A stretch of 6,211 nt of DNA. It comes from Betaproteobacteria bacterium. Lineage in GTDB: Bacteria; Pseudomonadota; Gammaproteobacteria; Burkholderiales; Burkholderiaceae_C. Position 1 is the stretch's first letter. Each line of letters starts with the position of its first letter. The notes below the pieces were generated by a model. The model was not told the DNA's origin. It saw only the letters and a list, made by a program, of their open reading frames with translations, and ran no database searches. The DNA is taken from NCBI GenBank assembly GCA_009922295.1, contig RFWA01000154.1:1-6211 (forward strand). Reading direction: 5' to 3'. Below, one piece after another: positions 1-5,611 of the stretch. The position numbers and the translations under genes are program-made.

Positions 1-547
1 CAAGACCGACTCTGACATCAAGATCCTGAAACAGGGCTTCAACGTCGACCCACTGTTGCAAAACCAGGCCGCCTGCATCTCCACCATGATCTACAACGAG
101 TACTGGCAGGTGGTGGATGCTGGCGTCAAAGAGAGTGACCTGATCACCTTCTTCTATGAAAAAGAAGGCGTGGCCACGCTGGAAGACGGCCTGTACGTGA
201 TGGAAGCCAAGCTCAAAGACCCGGCCTTTGTGGCGCGTATGGGCAAGTTCTTGAAGGCCACCCTCAAAGGCTGGAACGACGCGGTCAAAAACCCAGAAGA
301 AGCCGCCAAATTGGTGGTGGCCGCTGACGCCTCGGGCAGCGCCACGCTCAAGGTGCAAAAGCGCCAGATGGAAAACGTGGCCAAGCTGATCACCAATGCC
401 GGCACGCCAAAGGTCGGTTACCTGGAGCCCGCCGCCTATGAGCGCACCGTCAAGGTGCTGTTGGCCGGCGGCAGCTCGCCGGTGATCAAGAAAGACCCGG
501 GCAAGGCCGCGTACACCCACGCTGTCTGGGAAGCTGCCAGCAAGTAA
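1..547 (+). CDS. ABC transporter substrate-binding protein, NMT1/THI5-like, 3' part only
   Basis: Periplasmic binding component of an ABC importer of the NMT1/THI5/SsuA-like class, which captures small ligands such as pyrimidines, pyrimidine precursors, nitrate or sulfonates. The frame is open from base 2, so the gene begins left of the window. The visible 181 residues are the C-terminal part and end at TAA 545-547. Seen: a lobe segment with QGFNVDPLLQNQAACISTM followed by a Tyr/Trp-rich stretch (YNEYWQVVDAG), typical of the THI5-like fold, then a helical C-terminus (PEEAAKLVV, YERTVKVLLAGG). The TTG at 56 and ATG at 86 are internal, since clear family-like sequence precedes them. A RutR-like regulator lies directly downstream, which suggests a pyrimidine or related nitrogen-compound ligand; that is inference. 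The family call is firm; the ligand is not. Confidence 0.85.
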   Translation, partial: KTDSDIKILKQGFNVDPLLQNQAACISTMIYNEYWQVVDAGVKESDLITFFYEKEGVATLEDGLYVMEAKLKDPAFVARMGKFLKATLKGWNDAVKNPEEAAKLVVAADASGSATLKVQKRQMENVAKLITNAGTPKVGYLEPAAYERTVKVLLAGGSSPVIKKDPGKAAYTHAVWEAASK

Positions 548-562
548 TCACGGCGCAGAACC

Positions 563-568
563 TATGAT
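563..568 (+). promoter_or_regulatory. Possible weak -10 box ahead of the tetR gene
   Basis: TATGAT at 563-568 matches the sigma-70 -10 consensus at five of six positions. No good -35 box is seen at the usual spacing: CTGCCA at 534-539 is about 23 bases away. Transcription from here would begin near 575, at the foot of the terminator hairpin, so a functional role is doubtful. It is listed because the tetR gene has no other obvious promoter. Confidence 0.15.
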
Positions 569-574
569 GCGCGG

Positions 575-606
575 GGGCCTTATCCTTACGGGTAAGGCCC
601 TTTTTT
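575..606 (+). terminator. Strong intrinsic terminator after the substrate-binding protein gene
   Basis: Arms 575-582 (GGGCCTTA) and 593-600 (TAAGGCCC) are perfect complements. The stem extends inward by a T-G wobble and two C-G pairs (583-585 with 590-592), giving 11 pairs closed by a four-base loop at 586-589. Six T residues follow at 601-606. This is a textbook rho-independent terminator for the upstream ABC operon. It ends only nine bases before the next start codon. Confidence 0.93.
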
Positions 607-615
607 ATCGCTGAC

Positions 616-1278
616 ATGACGCAATCCCCATCACCTCCCTCGCTGGCCGGCACAGACGAGCTGGCCAAGGGCCAGATCCGGCAAAACAATGAGGCCCTGA
701 TCGTGGCCGCCGCCGAGCGGGTGTTTGCCGGTGCTGGGTTTGGCGGTGCCACCATGGCCGCCATTGCCGAGGCGTCCGGCCTGCCCAAGGCCAACCTGCA
801 CTATTACTTTGGCAGCAAGCAGGCCCTGTACAGCGCCGTGCTGGCGCGCACCCTGAGCGACTGGCTAGCGCCCACGCATGGCATCGTGCCGGAGGCCGAC
901 CCGCGTACCGCCATCGAGCGCTACATCCGCGACAAAATGGCGCTGTCGGCCCAGCGTCCCCATGCCTCCAAGGTGTTTGCCAACGAGCTGTTGCACGGCG
1001 CCCCCATCCTCAAGTACCTGCTGGCCACCGAGCTGCGCCTGCTGGTGCAGGCCAAGGCCGCCGTGATTCAGGGCTGGATCGCCGCCGGGCGCATGGCCCC
1101 GGTCGACCCGGTGCACCTGTTTTTCACCATCTGGGCCGCCACCCAAACTTATGCCGACTTTGACGTGCAGGTCTGCGCCGTGCTCGGCCGCTCCGAACTG
1201 GGCGCCGCCGATCAGGCCCGCGCCACCGAGCATGTGGTGACGCTGCTGCTGCGGGGGTGTGGCTTGCATCTGCCCTGA
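616..1278 (+). CDS. rutR: TetR-family regulator, RutR-like (pyrimidine-responsive type)
   Basis: DNA-binding transcriptional regulator of 220 residues, close to the usual RutR size. The N-terminal HTH domain covers about residues 24-76, with a recognition region at 55-68 (GLPKANLHYYFGSK). The C-terminal half matches the RutR/YcdC-type effector domain. Compared from memory with E. coli RutR, the shared landmarks are DWLAP (Trp83, matching Trp77), GAPIL, GWIAAGRMAPVDP and IWAATQTYADFDVQV (Trp173, matching Trp167). E. coli RutR binds uracil or thymine and controls pyrimidine use; these shared landmarks suggest a similar ligand. The neighbouring substrate-binding gene fits a role in pyrimidine or hydantoin uptake. 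ATG 616 is the only plausible start: the next in-frame GTG (703) falls inside helix 1. No Shine-Dalgarno sequence is visible and a terminator ends nine bases upstream. The family call is strong; orthology to rutR is probable. Confidence 0.9.
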   Translation: MTQSPSPPSLAGTDELAKGQIRQNNEALIVAAAERVFAGAGFGGATMAAIAEASGLPKANLHYYFGSKQALYSAVLARTLSDWLAPTHGIVPEADPRTAIERYIRDKMALSAQRPHASKVFANELLHGAPILKYLLATELRLLVQAKAAVIQGWIAAGRMAPVDPVHLFFTIWAATQTYADFDVQVCAVLGRSELGAADQARATEHVVTLLLRGCGLHLP

Positions 1279-1306
1279 CGGCCCTTCTGCATTGGCAAAT
1301 ATTTTT

Positions 1307-1310
1307 GGAG
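1307..1310 (+). promoter_or_regulatory. Ribosome binding site of the P450 gene
   Basis: GGAG ends ten bases before ATG 1321. It lies in a small A/T-rich patch (AAATATTT, 1297-1304) inside the 42-base gap after the tetR stop. No in-frame start codon lies between that stop and 1321, so this fixes the P450 start. TTGGCA at 1292-1297 resembles a -35 box but has no partner -10, so I do not call a promoter. Confidence 0.55.
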
Positions 1311-1320
1311 TGACACGACG

Positions 1321-2598
1321 ATGAGCACAACGGTTTCAAATAAACCCCAACAGGCCCCGCGAACGCTGACCGAGTTCCTGGGACAGTTCCCGCGCGTGGA
1401 GACCTTTGCCGAGATTGACGAAATCCTGCGCTCTGCAGACTTCCACCAAGGCTCTCACCGGGAGAGCGGCCCGGTGTATGGCGGCTCCCTGGTGACCATC
1501 GACGGCCAGGAACATCGGCATCGTCGGCGCGCACTGATGACCCTGTTCTCACACGAGGCACTCAAGCGCAACGAACGCGATGCACTGCTTCCCGCTATTG
1601 CACGTACGTTGGATGCATTGGCGGGTACGCGTGACCAGGACGGCTTGGTCCGTGCAGATCTGGTGCCATTGCTGCGTGGCTTTCTGATTGGCGTTTCTGC
1701 GGGTGTGACCGGCGTCGATGATGTGGATGACCCTGTCCGACGAACCCGCTTGCAGGCCCTGGTGGCCAAGCTTGAGGCGGCCTCGGGGGTGGAGTGGTCA
1801 ACCCGACATCATGCCGAGGTCCTTGAAGAGGGCATCCTGGCGCGCCGCGAATTGATCCGTGACTTTCTCCAGCCCGCGCTTGAGCGGCGGCTGGCGCTGG
1901 CCTCTCGATGCAAGGCGGGTGAGCTGCAAAAGTCGGATCTGCCCATGGATTTGTTAAGCGTGCTGGCACAGCTCGGCGAAGACGGCCGGGAGGGCGAAGA
2001 CGCTTATGTCTGGCGAGAGTGCGCCTTGTTTTTGGTCGCGGGTACTCAGACCACGTCGCACGCGCTGCCCCATGTGCTTTGGCACCTTGACCAGTGGTGG
2101 GCCGCGCACCCGGAGGACCGTGAACGCGCCACAGACATTGAGTTCCTGCGCGCGGCGGTCAGCGAGTCTTTGCGCTTGCACCAACCCGTGCCGGCCTTGC
2201 TGCGCATGGCCATGAAGGACGTCACTCTGGCCAGCAGTGGGCGTTTTTTCAGCAAGGGTGATCGCATTGCCTTGTACTTTTCGGAGGCCAATCGCGACGC
2301 CGCTCTGTTCGGGCTGGATGTCTTGCAGTTCAATCCGCATCGGCCGTTCAGCAGACGGCCACCGCCATGGGGCCTGACATTCGGCGCCGGCGTGCACACC
2401 TGCATTGGCCGCGCACTGGTGACTGGGCTCTCACACAGCTACGACGACACCGATCCGACGCTGGGCACTATCCTTGGGGTACTGACTGCGCTGTACCGCG
2501 CCGGCGCCGAACTGGACCCGGCCAACGCGCCAAAGCGCAATACAGACAGCTACCACGACGCGTTTGCCAGCCTGCCGATCGTGTTCCGGCGCCTCTGA
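1321..2598 (+). CDS. Cytochrome P450, atypical bacterial type
   Basis: Soluble heme-thiolate monooxygenase of 425 residues; such enzymes insert oxygen into an organic substrate using electrons from a ferredoxin/reductase pair. The main landmarks appear in order: C-helix HxxxR (His65, Arg69), I-helix AGTQTT (240-245), K-helix ExxR (Glu282, Arg285), ANRD (323-326), the FNPHR meander (337-341), and the heme loop FGAGVHTCIG (354-363) with ligand Cys361. Two oddities stand out. The I-helix acid normally found before the conserved Thr is Gln243. The C-helix also comes early, leaving about 64 residues before it, so the N-terminal A-helix/beta-1 part is short. No membrane anchor is present. No ferredoxin or reductase gene lies in the window, so electron partners must be elsewhere. 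The BKACE gene follows after 35 bases, probably in the same transcript. The substrate cannot be read from sequence. Confidence 0.93.
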   Translation: MSTTVSNKPQQAPRTLTEFLGQFPRVETFAEIDEILRSADFHQGSHRESGPVYGGSLVTIDGQEHRHRRRALMTLFSHEALKRNERDALLPAIARTLDALAGTRDQDGLVRADLVPLLRGFLIGVSAGVTGVDDVDDPVRRTRLQALVAKLEAASGVEWSTRHHAEVLEEGILARRELIRDFLQPALERRLALASRCKAGELQKSDLPMDLLSVLAQLGEDGREGEDAYVWRECALFLVAGTQTTSHALPHVLWHLDQWWAAHPEDRERATDIEFLRAAVSESLRLHQPVPALLRMAMKDVTLASSGRFFSKGDRIALYFSEANRDAALFGLDVLQFNPHRPFSRRPPPWGLTFGAGVHTCIGRALVTGLSHSYDDTDPTLGTILGVLTALYRAGAELDPANAPKRNTDSYHDAFASLPIVFRRL

Positions 2599-2620
2599 CC
2601 TGCGAAAATGATGGACCCAT

Positions 2621-2626
2621 AGAAGG
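2621..2626 (+). promoter_or_regulatory. Ribosome binding site that sets the BKACE start
   Basis: AGAAGG lies seven bases before ATG 2634. It supports that start over any of the in-frame codons further upstream, which would translate through the end of the P450 gene into low-complexity, arginine-rich sequence. Confidence 0.75.
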
Positions 2627-2633
2627 CTACTGC

Positions 2634-3539
2634 ATGAAGAAACTGATCATTGAGGCACGCATCAACGAGTACATGATGCGAGACGCGGGTAATACCAACG
2701 TGCCCTACACCCCGGAGGAGATCGCCAGCGAGAGCGTGGCCTGTCGTGACGCGGGGGCAGCCATCGTGCACTTCCATGCTCGCAAGCCTGACGGCACGCC
2801 AGAGCACAGTGCCGAGGCGTACTCGGACATCATCCGCCGCATTCGCCGCTCATCGGACATCCTGGTGCACCCCACACTGGGGTACAACACCATGGATGAC
2901 CACAGCGCAGAGGGTCGCCTGCGGCACATTGTGGAACTGGCGAAGGACAAGTCGGTGGCGCCGCACTTCGTGCCCATGGACATGGGGTCAATCAATGTTG
3001 ACCGTTACAACCCGGTCTCTAAGCAGTTCGACACCACAACGCAGGTTTACGCCAACCCGACGGGCGACCTGATGTACTTTGCCAAGCGCATCAGGGAGGC
3101 CGGCCTCAAGCCGTACCTGACCTGCTTCAACATTGGCTTTCTGCGTTATGTGAATGCCTTCGCCGACATGGGCCTTTTGGATGAGCCGCTGTACATGTGC
3201 CTGGTCATGACCGACAACGTGTACCTGGGCGGGCACCCGGGCACGCTCAAGGGATTGCAGGCCCACCTTGACTTCTTGCCGCCAGGCAAGCGCGTGGAGT
3301 GGACGGCCATGAGCTATGGCGGTAATTTGTTCGGACTGGCCGCCGCGATCATTTCCCAGGGGGGGCATATTTCCATCGGGCTTGGTGACCACCCGTACAA
3401 CGAACTCGGGATGCCAACCAATGCCGACCTGATCCGGCGCATTGTCGCGATTGCCCATGAATGCGGCCGTGAAGTGGCGACACCGGCCGAAGCCTGGCAG
3501 TTGCTCAACCCACGTGAGGGTGCAAGGCAACCTGCCTAG
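2634..3539 (+). CDS. BKACE-family protein (DUF849; 3-keto-5-aminohexanoate cleavage enzyme-like), variant active site
   Basis: Protein of 301 residues with the TIM-barrel BKACE fold. Characterised members are metal-dependent and exchange acetyl-CoA with a beta-keto acid, giving acetoacetate and a new CoA ester. Seen: the entry motif NVPYTPEEIA (22-31); the metal-binding HFHAR with His46 and His48, the same numbers as in the Kce enzyme; VHPTLG; a PMDMGSIN strand; and the C-terminal QGGHISIGLGDHPY (243-256). Classical members read GGHxRxGLED at this last site, where the Arg acts in catalysis and the Glu is the third metal ligand. Here they are Ser247 and Gly251, with only Asp252 kept. The family is clear, but the chemistry may differ from standard BKACE enzymes or use other ligands. 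It lies 35 bases after the P450 gene with a good ribosome binding site, so co-transcription is likely. The length is normal for the family. The substrate is unknown. Confidence 0.9.
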   Translation: MKKLIIEARINEYMMRDAGNTNVPYTPEEIASESVACRDAGAAIVHFHARKPDGTPEHSAEAYSDIIRRIRRSSDILVHPTLGYNTMDDHSAEGRLRHIVELAKDKSVAPHFVPMDMGSINVDRYNPVSKQFDTTTQVYANPTGDLMYFAKRIREAGLKPYLTCFNIGFLRYVNAFADMGLLDEPLYMCLVMTDNVYLGGHPGTLKGLQAHLDFLPPGKRVEWTAMSYGGNLFGLAAAIISQGGHISIGLGDHPYNELGMPTNADLIRRIVAIAHECGREVATPAEAWQLLNPREGARQPA

Positions 3540-3561
3540 CTTGCGTCGTCGCACCATAGCA

Positions 3562-3583
3562 AGCCGGGAGAAATCTACCGGCT
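3562..3583. terminator. Weak hairpin in the convergent gap after the BKACE gene
   Basis: Arms 3562-3567 (AGCCGG) and 3578-3583 (CCGGCT) are perfect complements around a ten-base loop. No T-run follows on either strand, so it is at best a weak or factor-assisted bidirectional terminator between the convergent transcripts. Confidence 0.3.
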
Positions 3584-3604
3584 GAATCAGTGTTTGCCAA
3601 AATT

Positions 3605-3642
3605 GAAGCTGGGCTTGCAGCAAGTGCCATGCGCCAGCCTTC
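3605..3642. terminator. Second imperfect hairpin in the convergent gap, near the ATPase gene stop
   Basis: Arms 3605-3612 (GAAGCTGG) and 3634-3642 (CCAGCCTTC) pair over eight positions with one bulged C. The long loop contains a short CTTGC/GCAAG self-complement. It lies just beyond the stop of the leftward ATPase gene and could end or protect that transcript. No T-run is present on either side, so support is weak. Confidence 0.2.
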
Positions 3643-3659
3643 ACGTTCAAGCTGACCCG

Positions 3660-4727
3660 TCAATTGAGCCGTTTGCCACTGCTTTGGTCGAACACGTGCC
3701 CACTGTCACCGTCTGTGACTACATGGATCAATGCGTTCGGCTTTACCTCCAACCGCCCTGGGTGAACCGCAACCAGGCTTTGACCACCGATTTCGAGCAC
3801 GATCTCGGTCTCTGCGCCGGTAGGCTCCACCACCACCACCCGGCCTTGCGCTCCGGCGGTCAATGTTCCAAGCTGTAAGTCGGTCGGACGAATTCCATAC
3901 ACGACGTCTCGCCCTTCTTCGACATTGACAAGCCCGGAAGCTGGCCAAAAGTGTCCAAGCGCTTCGACGCCTCCTCCTTGTGAGTGCGTGAACTTCCCCT
4001 CGATCAGGTTCATGGAGGGCGAGCCAATGAACTGGGCAACGAACTGGTTGACCGGCCGGTCGAACAGCTGCAACGGGGTGCCGATCTGTTCGATAAGCCC
4101 ATCGCGCATGACCACGATGCGATCTGCCATCGTCATGGCCTCAATCTGGTCATGCGTAACATAAACCGTCGTGGTCTTGAGGCGCTGGTGCAGGGATTTG
4201 ATCTCTGCACGCATGGCCACCCGTAGCTTGGCATCAAGATTTGAAAGGGGCTCGTCGAACAGGAAAACCTTTGGGTCCCGCACGATGGCTCGGCCCATGG
4301 CCACACGCTGGCGCTGACCACCGGAGAGTTCGCGTGGATAACGATCCAATAACTGACTCAGATTCAGAATCCGCGCAGCGTTCCCGACTTGCTGATCTAT
4401 CTGAGCAGCATCCGCCTTTCGCAGCTTGAGACTGAAGGCCATGTTGTCGCGCACCGTCATGTGGGGGTAGAGCGCATAACTCTGGAACACCATCGCGATG
4501 TCGCGGTCCTTGGAGTCCAACTCGTTGATGACGCGCCCGTCTATGCTGATCTCGCCGCCACTGATCTCCTCCAGGCCCGCCAACATGCGCAGTAGCGTGG
4601 ACTTCCCACATCCTGAGGGTCCCACCAACACCACGAACTCACCATCGTCAATGTCAAAGCTGATCGGGTGAATCACCTTGGTTTTGCCAAAGTTCTTTTC
4701 TATGTTGTTGAATCGTATGGAGGCCAC
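3660..4727 (-). CDS. CUT1-type ABC importer ATP-binding protein (UgpC/MalK class)
   Basis: Cytoplasmic ATPase of 355 residues that drives import through the two permeases encoded upstream. All nucleotide-binding motifs are intact: Walker A GPSGCGKST (36-44), Q-loop Gln82, signature LSGGQ (134-138), Walker B ending FDE (157-159), D-loop SNLD (162-165) and H-loop His192. After about residue 235 comes a C-terminal TOBE/OB-type regulatory domain with the typical YGIRPTDLQLG segment. Length and layout match UgpC, MalK and MsmX-like proteins, which serve sugars, polyols or glycerol phosphate. Subtype cannot be fixed from sequence alone, as one ATPase may serve several importers. The start is GTG at 4727-4725, supported by an AAGGA box eight bases upstream. 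It is the last gene of the visible leftward operon, 50 bases after the second permease. Confidence 0.95.
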   Translation of the reverse strand: MASIRFNNIEKNFGKTKVIHPISFDIDDGEFVVLVGPSGCGKSTLLRMLAGLEEISGGEISIDGRVINELDSKDRDIAMVFQSYALYPHMTVRDNMAFSLKLRKADAAQIDQQVGNAARILNLSQLLDRYPRELSGGQRQRVAMGRAIVRDPKVFLFDEPLSNLDAKLRVAMRAEIKSLHQRLKTTTVYVTHDQIEAMTMADRIVVMRDGLIEQIGTPLQLFDRPVNQFVAQFIGSPSMNLIEGKFTHSQGGGVEALGHFWPASGLVNVEEGRDVVYGIRPTDLQLGTLTAGAQGRVVVVEPTGAETEIVLEIGGQSLVAVHPGRLEVKPNALIHVVTDGDSGHVFDQSSGKRLN

Positions 4728-4735
4728 GACTTATG

Positions 4736-4740
4736 TCCTT
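4736..4740 (-). promoter_or_regulatory. Ribosome binding site supporting the GTG start of the ATPase gene
   Basis: Read on the minus strand, AAGGA lies eight bases before the GTG start at 4727. This decides a non-ATG start, since no in-frame ATG lies nearby and the protein begins with the standard MASIRF-type N-terminus of the family. Confidence 0.75.
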
Positions 4741-4777
4741 GAAAAGCGATGCACTGTCAGCAGCATTGGCGACCCGC

Positions 4778-5611
4778 TCAGCCCTTGACGGCGCCCGAAG
4801 TGATGGCATTGACCAAATGCTTCTCCAGGAACGAGAACAGCAGCATCACGGGCACCGCAGCAATCACCGCCGCAGCCATCAACTCGTTCCACTGCACACG
4901 GTACTCACCCACCATATTGGCCACGCCCACGGATAGAACATGCATGGATGCGTCAGTGGTCAGCACCAGGGCCCACAGGTAGGAGTTCCAGGCAATCAGG
5001 AAGGTGAACAGCGCTACCGCCACCAGGCCTGGCCGCGCGAGGGGCAGGATCACCAGAAAGAAGGTCTGCAGGTAGGAGGCACCATCGATCTTTGCCGCTT
5101 CGTCGATGTCGCGCGGAATCGAGCGGAAGAATCCGATAAGCATCCAGACCGAGAATGGCAGCGCAAACGATGAATAGGCCAGGATCAGTGCGAAATAGGA
5201 GTTGAGCAGGCCAAGCGACGACATCAGCTGAAAATACGGAATGATGAGCAGCGTCTCTGGCAGCATCTTGGTAAACAGCAGGAACACGATGAACGGTGTC
5301 GCGCCCCGCGGGAAGAAACGGGTGAACCCATAAGCGGCGAAAGCCGCCAGCGTCACCGACAGCAACGTCGTTCCCAGCGTGACCACCAGACTGTTCAGGA
5401 AATACCGGACAAAGGGTCGCTGGGTCAGCACCGTGACATAGGCGTCCAGCGACCAGTTGGAGGAGATGAAAGTGGGTGGAGAGAGGAAGATTTCAGACGC
5501 TGGCTTGAGCGACGTGTTGATCATCCAATAGAAGGGAAACACCACCATGACCAGCGCCACCAGAACCAGGGCCCACCGCGCGCCGTCCAGATAGGGCGAG
5601 CGACGGATCAT
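4778..5611 (-). CDS. CUT1-type ABC importer permease, MalG-like
   Basis: Inner-membrane permease of 277 residues, normal for the MalG/UgpE half of carbohydrate-class importers, expected to have six membrane helices. The first lies at about residues 13-34 (a hydrophobic run ending FPFYWMINTSLKP, a hallmark of MalG-type proteins). Further hydrophobic stretches follow through the rest of the protein. The EAA loop that docks on the ATPase is EAAKIDGA (171-178), followed by a LPLARPG segment. The start is ATG 5611-5609, overlapping the TGA of the preceding permease gene by four bases, with GGGGAG (5618-5623) six bases upstream. This points to translational coupling and equal amounts of the two permeases. 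The solute is unknown; the CUT1 class covers sugars, polyols and glycerol phosphate. Confidence 0.95.
   Translation of the reverse strand: MIRRSPYLDGARWALVLVALVMVVFPFYWMINTSLKPASEIFLSPPTFISSNWSLDAYVTVLTQRPFVRYFLNSLVVTLGTTLLSVTLAAFAAYGFTRFFPRGATPFIVFLLFTKMLPETLLIIPYFQLMSSLGLLNSYFALILAYSSFALPFSVWMLIGFFRSIPRDIDEAAKIDGASYLQTFFLVILPLARPGLVAVALFTFLIAWNSYLWALVLTTDASMHVLSVGVANMVGEYRVQWNELMAAAVIAAVPVMLLFSFLEKHLVNAITSGAVKG

Noticed and set aside
56..58. TTG as the start of the substrate-binding protein
   Set aside because: The frame is open to the left edge and the residues before it match the family, so the gene is simply cut by the window.
865..1269. Minus-strand open frame opposite the tetR gene
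   Set aside because: It has a low-complexity Gly/His/Gln-rich translation and is a shadow of the RutR-like coding sequence.
1297..1304. AAATATTT palindrome as a TetR operator
   Set aside because: It is only eight bases and A/T-only, and does not resemble the TTGACCA/TGGTCAA half-sites of the known RutR operator. The spacing leaves no proper promoter.
2367..2633. Upstream in-frame extension of the BKACE gene (a 390-residue reading)
   Set aside because: The extra residues overlap the conserved heme-binding end of the P450 gene, are arginine-rich and unlike the family, and ATG 2634 has a good ribosome binding site and the family's normal N-terminus.
2988..3650. Long minus-strand open frame opposite the BKACE gene (220 codons)
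   Set aside because: It is antisense to a clearly conserved gene, shows no recognisable domain, and is of the kind expected from GC-rich codon bias.
4731..4766. Eleven-codon minus-strand reading frame between the second permease and the ATPase
   Set aside because: It has no ribosome binding site of its own and is very short. The AAGGA inside it serves the ATPase start, so it is probably chance.
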